Positions 9,883 through 18,205 of a stretch of 64,000 nt of DNA are shown here, one piece after another. The notes beneath the pieces were generated by a model that saw nothing but the letters and a program-made list of their open reading frames with translations, had not been told where the DNA came from and made no database searches. How positions within the stretch are numbered: position 1 is the first letter of the stretch; every line of letters begins with the position of its first letter. Source of the stretch: Bog-473 sp963807775 (GTDB taxonomy: Bacteria; Actinomycetota; Acidimicrobiia; Acidimicrobiales; RAAP-2). The DNA lies in the NCBI GenBank assembly GCA_963807775.1, contig CAWECY010000017.1, positions 248,001 through 312,000 on the forward strand. The letters are read 5' to 3'. The position numbers were made by a program, and so were the translations under genes.

Positions 9883-11685
9883 ATGGTGCTCAGTAAGAGA
9901 GCCGACCGCAAGAGCCGCAAACCGGTCGAGGAGGAGGCCGCACCGGCCTCCGAAAACGGTTCGGCTCAGGTCTCCGCAGCTAACTCAAACGGGCGATCCA
10001 GCCATCGACTCCAGAAGGCGCTGCTACAACGCAACCTCGTGACCAAGGCCGAGATAGAACAGGCCCTGGCCTCAGAGCCTGCGATGGGAGCGGATCTCGG
10101 TGATCTGCTCGTGGGCATGCGCGTGCTCGACGAGCATGACCTCGCAGCGGCCCGTGCGGAACTCTACGGGATGGAAGTCGCCGATCTTCGGCAGATCAAC
10201 CCTGAGCCGGAAGCGCTGGCCCTCATACCCGACTCCATGGCTCGCGAGCATTTTGTGGTCCCCATCGCCGTCAGTGACGGTGGCTTGCAGATTGCCGTAG
10301 TCGACCAACCATCTCCTGAGCTCATGACGCTCCTCGAGCAGACGAGCGGCCAGGCGATACGACCGGCGCTGGCTCCGCTCTCAGACATCCGACGGGCCAT
10401 CGACAACAACTATCGGGCCATCGGCGGATTGGACCACCTCGTGCAGGCTTTCGAGGCCGTCGAGGAGACCAGGCGACGCCCCACCACTGGGACCGTCAGC
10501 GCTCCGGAGGCCGTGGTCGATGACGACGCGCCGGTCGTCCAGGTCGTGGGCCGCATCCTCACCCAGGCCATGCGGGACCGGGCTTCCGACGTCCACATCG
10601 AGCCCACCGATGTCGGCCTTCGGGTGCGCTACCGGATCGACGGCGCCCTCAAGCAGGTTCTGACGCTCCCCGCCTCCATGGGCGTCGGGCTGGTCAGCCG
10701 GATCAAGATCATGGCCGGCATGAACATCGTGGAGCGCCGGCGTCCGCAAGACGGCCAGCTCCGAACGGAGATTGACGGTCGGGAGGTCGACGTCCGGGTC
10801 TCCACCCTGGCGACCATCTGGGGTGAGAAGTGCGTCATGCGACTGCTCGACCGCACGCGCTCCGTGATGCGGTTGCACGATCTCGGGATGCCGGACGACT
10901 CGGCCGATATGTACACGAGTTTCGTCAAGGCTCCCTTCGGCATGGTCTTGTGCGCCGGGCCCACCGGGAGCGGGAAGACGACGACCCTCTACGCCACCCT
11001 GACGGAAATCAGCGACCCCAGCCGAAACGTGATGACGATCGAGGACCCGGTCGAATACGTCTTCCCCTCCATCAACCAGATCCAGACCAACGAGCAGGCC
11101 GGACTGACGTTCGCCAACGGCCTCCGCTCCATCCTGCGACAGGACCCCGACGTGATCCTCGTCGGCGAGATCCGAGACGTGGAAACCGCGCGCATTGCCG
11201 TTCAGTCCGCGCTGACCGGTCACCTGGTGCTCTCGTCACTGCACGCGACCGACTCGGTGTCGGCCCTGCATCGGTTCCTCGACATGGGAATCGAATCATT
11301 CTTGGTTGCCTCGTCGATCATCGGAATCGTGGGCCAGCGTCTCGTCCGCAGGATCTGCCCCTCCTGCAAGGTCGCCTACATGTTGAACGCCGAGGAGCGC
11401 TCCTTCTACGAGGAGAGCGGCGCACCGGAGAAGAACGAGTTCGTGCGGGGTGAGGGCTGCAACTTTTGCAGCGGAACCGGATACCAGGGGCGGATCGGGG
11501 TCTACGAGCTGTTGCGCATCACACCCGAGATCAAGCGCCTGGTCGTGGGTTGGGCCACGCAGGACGAACTGCGGAGGCTGGCCGAGCGCCAGGGCATGCG
11601 CTCGCTCCGGGAAGAGGCAATCAACCTCGTGGCACAGGACGTCACAACAGTCTCAGAAGTCATTCGAAGCATCTACGCCCTTTGA
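9883..11685 (+). CDS. pilB: type IV pilus assembly ATPase PilB (GspE family)
   Basis: Hexameric cytoplasmic ATPase that powers pilus extension. In order: a basic low-complexity N-terminus, an MshEN-type domain at about residues 35-180 ('LQKALLQRNLVTKAEIEQAL'), then the secretion ATPase domain with Walker A GPTGSGKTTTLYATL, an Asp box, Walker B 'DPDVILVGEIRD', His box 'TGHLVLSSLHAT', and a zinc-binding four-Cys element (CPSC...CNFC) followed by 'GRIGVYELL', all diagnostic of PilB rather than PilT. I prefer ATG 9883; GTG 9814 in the same frame would add 23 residues but has no ribosome site. It is followed after 16 bases by pilC. Confidence 0.95.
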   Translation: MVLSKRADRKSRKPVEEEAAPASENGSAQVSAANSNGRSSHRLQKALLQRNLVTKAEIEQALASEPAMGADLGDLLVGMRVLDEHDLAAARAELYGMEVADLRQINPEPEALALIPDSMAREHFVVPIAVSDGGLQIAVVDQPSPELMTLLEQTSGQAIRPALAPLSDIRRAIDNNYRAIGGLDHLVQAFEAVEETRRRPTTGTVSAPEAVVDDDAPVVQVVGRILTQAMRDRASDVHIEPTDVGLRVRYRIDGALKQVLTLPASMGVGLVSRIKIMAGMNIVERRRPQDGQLRTEIDGREVDVRVSTLATIWGEKCVMRLLDRTRSVMRLHDLGMPDDSADMYTSFVKAPFGMVLCAGPTGSGKTTTLYATLTEISDPSRNVMTIEDPVEYVFPSINQIQTNEQAGLTFANGLRSILRQDPDVILVGEIRDVETARIAVQSALTGHLVLSSLHATDSVSALHRFLDMGIESFLVASSIIGIVGQRLVRRICPSCKVAYMLNAEERSFYEESGAPEKNEFVRGEGCNFCSGTGYQGRIGVYELLRITPEIKRLVVGWATQDELRRLAERQGMRSLREEAINLVAQDVTTVSEVIRSIYAL

Positions 11686-11701
11686 GGTATAGGAGAACAC
11701 G

Positions 11702-12958
11702 ATGCAGACACTGCTGAATTTCCGCTACAGCGCCACCGACGAGAGCGGCAACGTCGTAAAGGGAACTGAGAAGGCCTCCTCTCCTGGTGCTGCGCACCTT
11801 GCGCTCATCCAGCGCGGCTTGCAGCCGATGGCCATCAAGGAGCACAAGGGCATTCTCCAGTTCGAGATCACACGCAAGATGGTGAAGCGCAAGGAGATCA
11901 TGCACTTCTCGCGCCAGCTCAGCGTGTTCGTCGAGGCCGGCATCCCGATCATGGACGCGCTCGAGATCATCTCCGAGGAAACCTCCGACAAGCTGATGAA
12001 GCGGGTGCTCATTGACATGGCCGTACAGCTGCGGGAGGGCGACACCTTTGCCGCCGCCGCTGCTGCGCACCCTGAGGCCTTCCCGCGCTACTACGTGGCC
12101 GTCCTGGAATCGGCGGAGCTGACCGGTACCTTGGACAAGGTCCTCCGGGACCTTGCTGACTACATGGAGCGGGACCTTGCGGCCCGGACCGAAATGACGT
12201 CGGCCCTGATCTATCCGGCGGTCGTCGCCGTGCTCGCCGTGGTCACCGTCGTCATCTTGGCCACCTTCGTCCTGCCGAAGTTCCGCACTTTCTTCGAGTC
12301 ACTCGGCGCGAAGCTCCCCCTCCCCACTCGAATGCTCCTGAGCATCTCGAGCTTCATCAGCAACTGGTGGTGGTTGGTCCTCCTCGTGGTGCTGGTAATC
12401 GTCGTCACCGTCGTCGCCATGAGGCGCTCAGTCAAGGGCAAGGAGCGTATCGATGCGTTAGTCCTCAAGCTCCCCGTCCTCGGCGGACTGGTGCAAGCGG
12501 CCATCATCGAGCGCGTCTGTCGCGTCCTGGCCTCACTTGTCACGGCCGGCGTCGACCTCCCTCGAGCCATGGCTGTCACGGCGGAGTCGTCGAACAACGC
12601 CGTCTACAGCCGGGGCATCAGCCACATCCGCGAACAGATGATGGAGGGCAACGGTCTGTCAGAGCCGTTGGCCGAGACGGGGCTCTTCCCCGCCGCCGCC
12701 CGCCAGATGTTCCGGGTCGGTGAGGAGACGGGGACGCTCGACAAGCAGCTCGAGACCGCCGCTTCCTTCTACAAGCGCGAGCTCGAGCTCAAGGTCAAGC
12801 ACTTCACGAGCCTCTTCGAGCCGGCCATCATCATTTTCATGGGTCTGATCGTCGGCTTTGTCGCGGTGGCGCTGGTCTCTGCCATGTACGGGATCTACAA
12901 CCAGGTCAACTTCGGAAAGGTCGGCGGAGTGATCGAGGCTCTGCGGCTCTGGATGTAG
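11702..12958 (+). CDS. pilC: type IV pilus inner-membrane platform protein PilC
   Basis: The 418-residue length is standard for the family. Two homologous GspF domains are seen (about residues 65-190 and 270-395), each followed by membrane helices, with the motifs 'FSRQLSVFVEAGIPIMDAL' and 'VCRVLASLVTAGVDLPRAM', and a final helix near 'IIIFMGLIVGFVAVALVSAMY'. PilC couples the rotation of PilB/PilT to pilin insertion and extraction. A good ribosome site (AGGAG, 8 bases upstream) supports ATG 11702. It forms an operon with pilB. Confidence 0.95.
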   Translation: MQTLLNFRYSATDESGNVVKGTEKASSPGAAHLALIQRGLQPMAIKEHKGILQFEITRKMVKRKEIMHFSRQLSVFVEAGIPIMDALEIISEETSDKLMKRVLIDMAVQLREGDTFAAAAAAHPEAFPRYYVAVLESAELTGTLDKVLRDLADYMERDLAARTEMTSALIYPAVVAVLAVVTVVILATFVLPKFRTFFESLGAKLPLPTRMLLSISSFISNWWWLVLLVVLVIVVTVVAMRRSVKGKERIDALVLKLPVLGGLVQAAIIERVCRVLASLVTAGVDLPRAMAVTAESSNNAVYSRGISHIREQMMEGNGLSEPLAETGLFPAAARQMFRVGEETGTLDKQLETAASFYKRELELKVKHFTSLFEPAIIIFMGLIVGFVAVALVSAMYGIYNQVNFGKVGGVIEALRLWM

Positions 12959-13141
12959 GGGCCGCCGGCCACGCTGACACCTGCAACCGGCGTGGATCCC
13001 AGATGGTCGTTTCAGCTTCTGCTAAATCTCGCGTGGCTAGAGTCTTTTTGCCCTTTTGTTGACTTAATTGGGCACTAAATGTCCTGGTTACACGGCAAAA
13101 TTGTGTTGAATAGCCACTGACCCCGATGTACCATACGACAT

Positions 13142-13165
13142 CCCCCGAGAAGGGCATCTCGGGGG
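13142..13165 (+). promoter_or_regulatory. perfect stem-loop in the pilA leader
   Basis: CCCCCGAGA, a six-base loop and TCTCGGGGG form a perfect 9-bp stem about 95 bases upstream of the pilA start. No T-tract follows, so it is either a mark of the end of the pilBC transcript or an element in the pilA 5' untranslated region affecting mRNA stability or expression. Confidence 0.45.
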
Positions 13166-13258
13166 CGGGGAACTCATCCAGGGAACCTCTCAACCCAACC
13201 AACCAATGGGCCGATACCTACCTTTGGTAAGTCCCAACTGAGAAAGGCGGTATAGCGC

Positions 13259-13672
13259 GTGTTTCAGCGTTATCGCGAAGTTCAAATGCGCAGGGAGGAC
13301 GGGGGCGCTTCCGAATCCGGATTCACCCTTATCGAACTGCTCATCGTCATCATCGTGCTGGGCATCTTGGCAGCGATCGTGATCTTCTCGCTTACGGGCG
13401 TGACCGGCCAGAGCAAGGCGGCCGCGTGCAACTCCGACGGCAAGACGATCGAAATCGCCGCCGACGCATACCAGTCGGCGAACGGTACCTACCCGACCAC
13501 GACGGCCGAGCTCGTCGGGACCGGCACAGGCACCAGTGGCTCGTACCTGCAGACGTGGCCCGACGCGTCGGGTTACACGTTCACGCTGGGCACGAACACG
13601 ATCGATGTTGCGGTCGGTACTAATGCCGCTGTGGCCTACACCGACGCGACAACCGGCTGCCCCAGCCTGTAG
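13259..13672 (+). CDS. pilA: major type IV pilin PilA
   Basis: After a 20-residue leader comes the canonical prepilin signal SGFTLIELLIVIIVLG: cleavage after Gly, Phe at +1 and Glu at +5, then a hydrophobic helix. The mature protein is about 115 residues with 'SKAAACNSDGKTIEIAADAYQSANGTYP' features (given in parts: AACNSDGKTIE, then YQSANGTYP) typical of actinobacterial and clostridial major pilins, and one Cys near each end of the globular domain (AAC, TGC) that could form the usual disulfide. GTG 13259 is preceded by AGAAAGGCGG at 13241-13250, a good ribosome site. It lies between pilC and pilT, with its own leader and terminator, fitting high separate expression. Confidence 0.92.
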   Translation: MFQRYREVQMRREDGGASESGFTLIELLIVIIVLGILAAIVIFSLTGVTGQSKAAACNSDGKTIEIAADAYQSANGTYPTTTAELVGTGTGTSGSYLQTWPDASGYTFTLGTNTIDVAVGTNAAVAYTDATTGCPSL

Positions 13673-13690
13673 TCAACAAATCGGTAATCG

Positions 13691-13725
13691 TCGAAGCGCC
13701 CGGCCCAAAGGGCCGGGCGCTTCGA
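13691..13725 (+). terminator. strong hairpin between pilA and pilT
   Basis: A perfect 16-bp stem (TCGAAGCGCCCGGCCC / GGGCCGGGCGCTTCGA) with a three-base AAA loop starts 18 bases after the pilA stop. There is no U-run, as is common in high-GC actinobacteria. It should end or stabilise the pilA message and lower read-through into pilT. Confidence 0.85.
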
Positions 13726-13765
13726 CATTGCTCTGAGCAAAAGTCAAGAGGTAAGAGGTAAGACG

Positions 13766-14878
13766 ATGATCCCCAACCATGTGAACCCCAAATCGATGGA
13801 GCGTATTGACCCGTGGCTGCAGCTCCTGTGGGAGCACCGGGGTTCAGACCTGCTCCTGGCCAGCCGCACGGCCCCCAGGGTCAGGATCGACGGTGGTCTC
13901 CGCCCGGTTCCCGGCGCGGCGCCGATGACAGGGGTTGAAATCAAGGAGATCGTCGACGGCCTGATCACCGATGACCAACGAGCCGTCCTCGAGGAGCACC
14001 AGGATGTCGACTTCTCCCTCACCTGGCACGACAAGGCCAGACTCCGAGGGAGCGCCTTTCGCCAGAGGGGTGAGGTCGCGCTGGCGCTGCGGATGATCCC
14101 CTCGGAGATCCCGACCTTCGAGGAACTCGGGCTGCCACCCATCGCCGAATGGATCTCGCGCCTCCCACGGGGGCTCGTCCTGCTCACCGGCCCGACTGGG
14201 TCCGGAAAGTCAACGACCCTCGCTTCCATCATCGACCGGATCAACGAGACGCGCCAGCTGCACATCCTGACCATCGAGGATCCCATCGAGTACGTCCACG
14301 AGCACAACCTGTCGGCGGTCAACCAGCGCGAGATCGGCGTCGACAGCCCGTCGTTCGAACGCGCTTTGCGCTCAGCCCTGCGCGAGGACCCCGACGTCCT
14401 CCTGGTGGGCGAGATGCGCGACCTCGAGTCCATCCAGCTCGCCCTCACGTTGGCCGAAACAGGCCACTTGGTCTTCTCGACCCTGCACACCAACGACTCG
14501 GCGCAGGCCATCGACCGCATCATCGACGTGTTCCCTGCCTTCCGGCAGGAGCAGATCCGGGTGCAGCTCGGTGCATCGCTGGGAGCAGTCGTCGCCCAGC
14601 GATTGGTGCCGAAAATCGGCGGCGGCATGGTGGCCTCGTTCGAGATCCTGGTCGCCAACCACCCGGTCCGGAACCTCATTCGGGAGGGTAAGACCAACCA
14701 GCTCATGAACGTGATCACTACGAACCAGCAGGAGGGTATGTGCACGATGGAGATGAGCCTCGTCGATCTCATCCGCGCGGACATCGTCTCCTATGACGAC
14801 GCCATGGCCATCTCGGCGCACCCCAAGGAGCTCGACCGGCTGCTGAGTCACCGCAGTGCCATGCTCTCGACCGCGTGA
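13766..14878 (+). CDS. pilT: type IV pilus retraction ATPase PilT
   Basis: A 370-residue ATPase that drives pilus disassembly and twitching. It has an N-terminal PAS-like domain, Walker A 'GPTGSGKSTTLASII', Asp box 'TIEDPIEYVH', Walker B 'DPDVLLVGEMRD', His box 'TGHLVFSTLHTNDSAQAI', and the C-terminal 'AIRNLIRE'-like motif as VRNLIREGKTNQL, which marks PilT. There is no four-Cys zinc element, unlike PilB. Ribosome site AAGAGGTAAG lies just before the ATG. Its stop overlaps the GTG of the next gene (GTGA), so the two are coupled. Confidence 0.95.
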   Translation: MIPNHVNPKSMERIDPWLQLLWEHRGSDLLLASRTAPRVRIDGGLRPVPGAAPMTGVEIKEIVDGLITDDQRAVLEEHQDVDFSLTWHDKARLRGSAFRQRGEVALALRMIPSEIPTFEELGLPPIAEWISRLPRGLVLLTGPTGSGKSTTLASIIDRINETRQLHILTIEDPIEYVHEHNLSAVNQREIGVDSPSFERALRSALREDPDVLLVGEMRDLESIQLALTLAETGHLVFSTLHTNDSAQAIDRIIDVFPAFRQEQIRVQLGASLGAVVAQRLVPKIGGGMVASFEILVANHPVRNLIREGKTNQLMNVITTNQQEGMCTMEMSLVDLIRADIVSYDDAMAISAHPKELDRLLSHRSAMLSTA

Positions 14879-15594
14879 CGGTCACGTCATCTCGACACGG
14901 CCCCACCCTCCCCTACTCCCTGGTCGCCGGTGTGACCCCATGCCGGGGAGGTTGGCTCGTCGCCAGTGCCAAGCTCCAGGGCACCATCTTCGCTCCCGAG
15001 GACCCGCAGAGGCTGGAGAGCTTCGTCGACGTCGTCGACCAGCGGCCGTCGTATTCCGCCGTTGCCCTGAACGCGCCGGTCGGGTACCTGAACGTGACCA
15101 CGGCGGGGGGCAGAGCGTGTGACCGTGAGGCTCGGGCGCTGCTGGGGCGGCGCGGCTCCTCCGTCAAGAGCGCACCCGTCCGGATGGAATCGGCTCGCGA
15201 CCTCGATCTTCGGCCGGATCACCTCGATGCGATCAGCCGGGTGCTCCTGCGCCGCTACCGCGAGGTGGCGAGCGAAATGGCGCCCTTCCGGCAGCGAGTG
15301 ATCTACGAAGCCAACGCGGAGCTGAGCTTCTACCAGCTCAACGGCGAGGTCCCCCTGCGATGGTCCAAGCACTCCGAGAAGGGGATGGAAGAGCGAAGGG
15401 CCCTGCTCGAAGAGAAGGTCCCTGGCGCGCTGCGGATTATGGAGGCCGAGGTTGCCGGCGCGACTCCGGCACACCTTCACGACGCGGCAGCCGTCCTCTG
15501 GACGGCCCGACGTGCCTTCGCCCACGCCGCCTTACGGATCCCGGCCGATCCCGAGTGGGACGAGCAGGGCCTCCGCATGGAGCTCGTGCGCTGA
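14875..15594 (+). CDS. DUF429 family protein (predicted RNase H-like nuclease)
   Basis: 239 residues matching the DUF429 pattern: an N-terminal 'VAGVTPCRGGWLVA' strand, central 'VALNAPVGYLN' (the usual D-x-P-x-G region; here Asn replaces the Asp), 'RACDREARALLGRRGSSVKSAP' as R-x-C-D-R-xx-R and a Lys/Ser-rich segment, and a C-terminal 'DALVLLTA'-like 'AAVLWTARRAF'. Family members have a predicted RNase H fold; no role in pili is known to me. The GTGA overlap with pilT puts it in the same transcript. It converges with pilD. Confidence 0.8.
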   Translation: MTVTSSRHGPTLPYSLVAGVTPCRGGWLVASAKLQGTIFAPEDPQRLESFVDVVDQRPSYSAVALNAPVGYLNVTTAGGRACDREARALLGRRGSSVKSAPVRMESARDLDLRPDHLDAISRVLLRRYREVASEMAPFRQRVIYEANAELSFYQLNGEVPLRWSKHSEKGMEERRALLEEKVPGALRIMEAEVAGATPAHLHDAAAVLWTARRAFAHAALRIPADPEWDEQGLRMELVR

Positions 15595-15628
15595 CGAGCG
15601 ACAGCCGTTCGTGCTCAGCGATGCGAGC

Positions 15629-16408
15629 TCAGAACGAGTGGTTCGTGAAGGGCCGGACCAACTCCGGTCCGGCGAACACGGCCACGGCACAGCCGAGGGC
15701 CAGGAACACGCCGTAGGGGATACGGTCACGCCGGCTCAGTCGCCCGGTGGCGATCAGCGCCAGGCCCACGCCCGCACCGATCAGGTTGGCGGCGAAGAAC
15801 CCGAGCAGCACGTACCAGACGCCCAGCCACCCGAGAGCCAGACCGAGCACCACCGAGAGCCGCACGTCTCCGAACCCCAAGAGACGCGGGCTGACGAGGA
15901 ACAACGCGAGGAACACGACCGACCATCCGGCGGCGCAGGCGATCCCGACGAGGAAGTCGTGCCACGCGCCGGTCTCGGCCGCAGCAAGGAGGAGGAGGGC
16001 CGCCACGAGTCCCGTCAGCGGGTAGACGATCTTCTTCGGCAGCAGCATGCGCTCGATGTCGATGCACGAGAGCGCCAGCAACCCGGCGAAGAGGACCAAA
16101 AAGGCCGGAAGGTCCCAGCGGTAACCGAAGCGGGCCGCCAGCCCGGCAAAGAGCACAGCACACGAGGCTTCGATCAGCGGGTAGCGCGGCGAGATGGGTC
16201 CCTGACAGTGCCGGCAGCGCCCGCGGAGGAGCAACCACGAGAGGACAGGGATGTTGTCCTTCTCCTCAATGGGCACGCCGCACGAGGGACAGGACGAGCG
16301 GGGTGAGACGATGGATTCGTTCCGCGGCACTCGGTAGATGACGACATTGAGAAAAGACCCGACCACAAGGCCGAGTAGGGCGCAGAGACCGATCAACCAT
16401 CCGAGCAT
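15629..16408 (-). CDS. pilD: prepilin peptidase / N-methyltransferase PilD
   Basis: Polytopic membrane aspartyl protease that cleaves and N-methylates the prepilins encoded upstream. The N-terminal methylase-associated domain has two zinc CxxC pairs (CPSCGVPI, CRHCQGPIS) and 'GSFLNVVIYRVPR'. The protease part has both catalytic Asp motifs: 'CIDIERMLLP' and 'GFGDVRL' (GxGD). About seven to eight membrane helices follow. Start: ATG at 16408 with GGAGGG nine bases upstream; a TTG at 16429 would add seven residues. It is convergent to the pilT-DUF429 run. Confidence 0.93.
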   Translation of the reverse strand: MLGWLIGLCALLGLVVGSFLNVVIYRVPRNESIVSPRSSCPSCGVPIEEKDNIPVLSWLLLRGRCRHCQGPISPRYPLIEASCAVLFAGLAARFGYRWDLPAFLVLFAGLLALSCIDIERMLLPKKIVYPLTGLVAALLLLAAAETGAWHDFLVGIACAAGWSVVFLALFLVSPRLLGFGDVRLSVVLGLALGWLGVWYVLLGFFAANLIGAGVGLALIATGRLSRRDRIPYGVFLALGCAVAVFAGPELVRPFTNHSF

Positions 16409-16630
16409 CGCAACGAGCCCTCCGCACAATTCAACTCCACGAACATCGCCGTCACGCTAGTGGCCGCACCCGATTCGGCGTTGGACTCGGATTCAATCCT
16501 CACCGCGTAGCTCGGGTGATGCCAGCACCTCGCGACAAGCTTGCCATCAGCCTCCCGAAGAAACGGGTCAGCTAGCCTCGCTACCAGTTGACTGGTCCCT
16601 CAAATTGAGAGACTGCAGCCCGATGCCGAG

Positions 16631-18148
16631 ATGACCCACACGACCCCTGACTCCGACATCGACGACACACCGCTGAATCAGTCATGGTTCACAAGGCCTC
16701 TGGCCGGATGGCAGTGCGTTGTGGGCTGGTGCGTCTCCATTGGGGTCTTCATCGGAGTCGTCGCCCTGGCGGGCGGCACCGCGATCGGCGACGCGTGGGA
16801 ATCCATTTACGCCACTTGGGCGGTGGCACACGGGCAACTCTCGTGCATGTACCCGCCCCACCCCGCCACCATCTTCACCTACGCCTCGCCTGGGTACCCA
16901 CTGCTGGCCGGCGGGATCGGCGCCATCGCGCAGGTGGGACACGGCGTCCCGTTCCCCTCAGGCGCTGCTCTCGGCCATGACTGCGACCATGCGATTCTTG
17001 CCATGGTGCACTGGTCACAGGCAGGGGGCGCGATCGTGCCGACCCTGCGCACCGGTTACCTGACCTGGCTCTTCCTGATGGGAGGGTTGATCTGGTTGCT
17101 GCGGGCGGCAGGTCGGGGCCGTAGTGGCTGGGAGCCCACGACGTTGGTGATCGTGGCCTGCCTCCCACCGGTCTGGCTCTCCGTCGAGCAATACTTCCAC
17201 CCCCAGGACATCGTGGCGATGGGCTTCGCCCTCGCAGCGCTGGGATGTGCACTGCGCAACCATTGGGTAGGTGTGGGCATCCTGATCGCCATGGCCGTGC
17301 TCACCAACGAGTATGCGCTGCTCGTTGCAGTCCCACTCCTCGTCATCGCCCCCGCCCGCAGCAGAATCCCGTACGTGGCGGCCGCCGTGGTCACGGCTGT
17401 GGTCGTCGACGGTCCGATCCTGGCCCTCACGTCGGGTGCGGCAGCTCACTACGTCCTCTATGGATCGGGCAACGCTGTCGGGACCGGGGGGACCGTGGTC
17501 TGGGAGTGGCACCTCCCTGGAGTACCGCTCCTACTGGTGTCCCGCATCCTGCCACTTGTGCTCTCGTTCCTCTTGGCCTGCTATGTCCTGAGGCGAATAG
17601 GCCCGGCAGCCCGGGAGCCAGCCGTACTGATCGCGCTGGTGGCCGTTTCGCTCAGCTTCCGGTTGGTCTTCGAGCAGAACATCTTCAGCTACTACTACTT
17701 GGCGCTCTCGGTCATGTTGGTGGTCCTCGATGTCGTACGCGGTCGCATACGGGAGACGCTCGTGGCGTGGCTCCTGATGGTGTCACTGGTGTACACGGAG
17801 CCCTACATTTTCATCTGGCGGCATTCGTGGGATGAAGATGCGAGGCACTGGCTCCCGGTGGTCGTCATGGCGGTGGGGCTGCTCATGATCGTCCGAGCGG
17901 TCCTCAGGCATCGCCTCGGGTGGAACGTGTTCATGTGGGCGGCGGCCGTGGTGACGTCCCTTTTCAACTGGCCGGTCTCGAGCGACCCTTTGTCACATGT
18001 CGAGCCCGTGACCTGGCTCTGGCAGGTGATCCTCGTCGGCATAGGCGTCGCGTTGGCCGCAAGTCCACTGTGGACGCTCCTGAGAGCGCATTCGACACCG
18101 CCACCCACCGAGCAGGTGAAGCCAGTAATGGCCGTCGTACCGGAGTAA
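16631..18148 (+). CDS. polytopic membrane protein A, possible GT-C-type glycosyltransferase
   Basis: 505 residues with about ten to twelve hydrophobic segments. Right after the first helix is an external-loop block 'GDAWESIYATWAVAHGQLSC' then 'MYPP', shared almost word for word with the next gene. Acidic residues in that first loop and a 'YFHPQDIVAMGFALAALG' segment recall the polyprenol-phosphate-sugar-dependent GT-C enzymes (GT87/GT39-like), where the first-loop Asp/Glu is catalytic. The enzyme class is inferred from layout only. It may act on the cell surface, conceivably glycosylating surface proteins or polysaccharide. Followed by a terminator. Confidence 0.6.
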   Translation: MTHTTPDSDIDDTPLNQSWFTRPLAGWQCVVGWCVSIGVFIGVVALAGGTAIGDAWESIYATWAVAHGQLSCMYPPHPATIFTYASPGYPLLAGGIGAIAQVGHGVPFPSGAALGHDCDHAILAMVHWSQAGGAIVPTLRTGYLTWLFLMGGLIWLLRAAGRGRSGWEPTTLVIVACLPPVWLSVEQYFHPQDIVAMGFALAALGCALRNHWVGVGILIAMAVLTNEYALLVAVPLLVIAPARSRIPYVAAAVVTAVVVDGPILALTSGAAAHYVLYGSGNAVGTGGTVVWEWHLPGVPLLLVSRILPLVLSFLLACYVLRRIGPAAREPAVLIALVAVSLSFRLVFEQNIFSYYYLALSVMLVVLDVVRGRIRETLVAWLLMVSLVYTEPYIFIWRHSWDEDARHWLPVVVMAVGLLMIVRAVLRHRLGWNVFMWAAAVVTSLFNWPVSSDPLSHVEPVTWLWQVILVGIGVALAASPLWTLLRAHSTPPPTEQVKPVMAVVPE

Positions 18149-18149
18149 C

Positions 18150-18185
18150 GCGAAGTGGACGCCCAGCGGCGGGCGTCCACTTCGC
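18150..18185 (+). terminator. terminator hairpin between the paralogous membrane genes
   Basis: A perfect 15-bp stem, GCGAAGTGGACGCCC / GGGCGTCCACTTCGC, with a six-base loop, two bases after the stop of membrane protein A. Because the hairpin covers GTG 18155, that codon is unlikely to be the start of the downstream gene. Confidence 0.85.
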
Positions 18186-18205
18186 CGGACCCGCCCCTTC
18201 CTATT

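Noticed and set aside
18155..18205. GTG 18155 as start of the second membrane protein
   Set aside because: It lies inside the perfect terminator stem of the upstream gene, and the extra residues have no counterpart in the paralogue.
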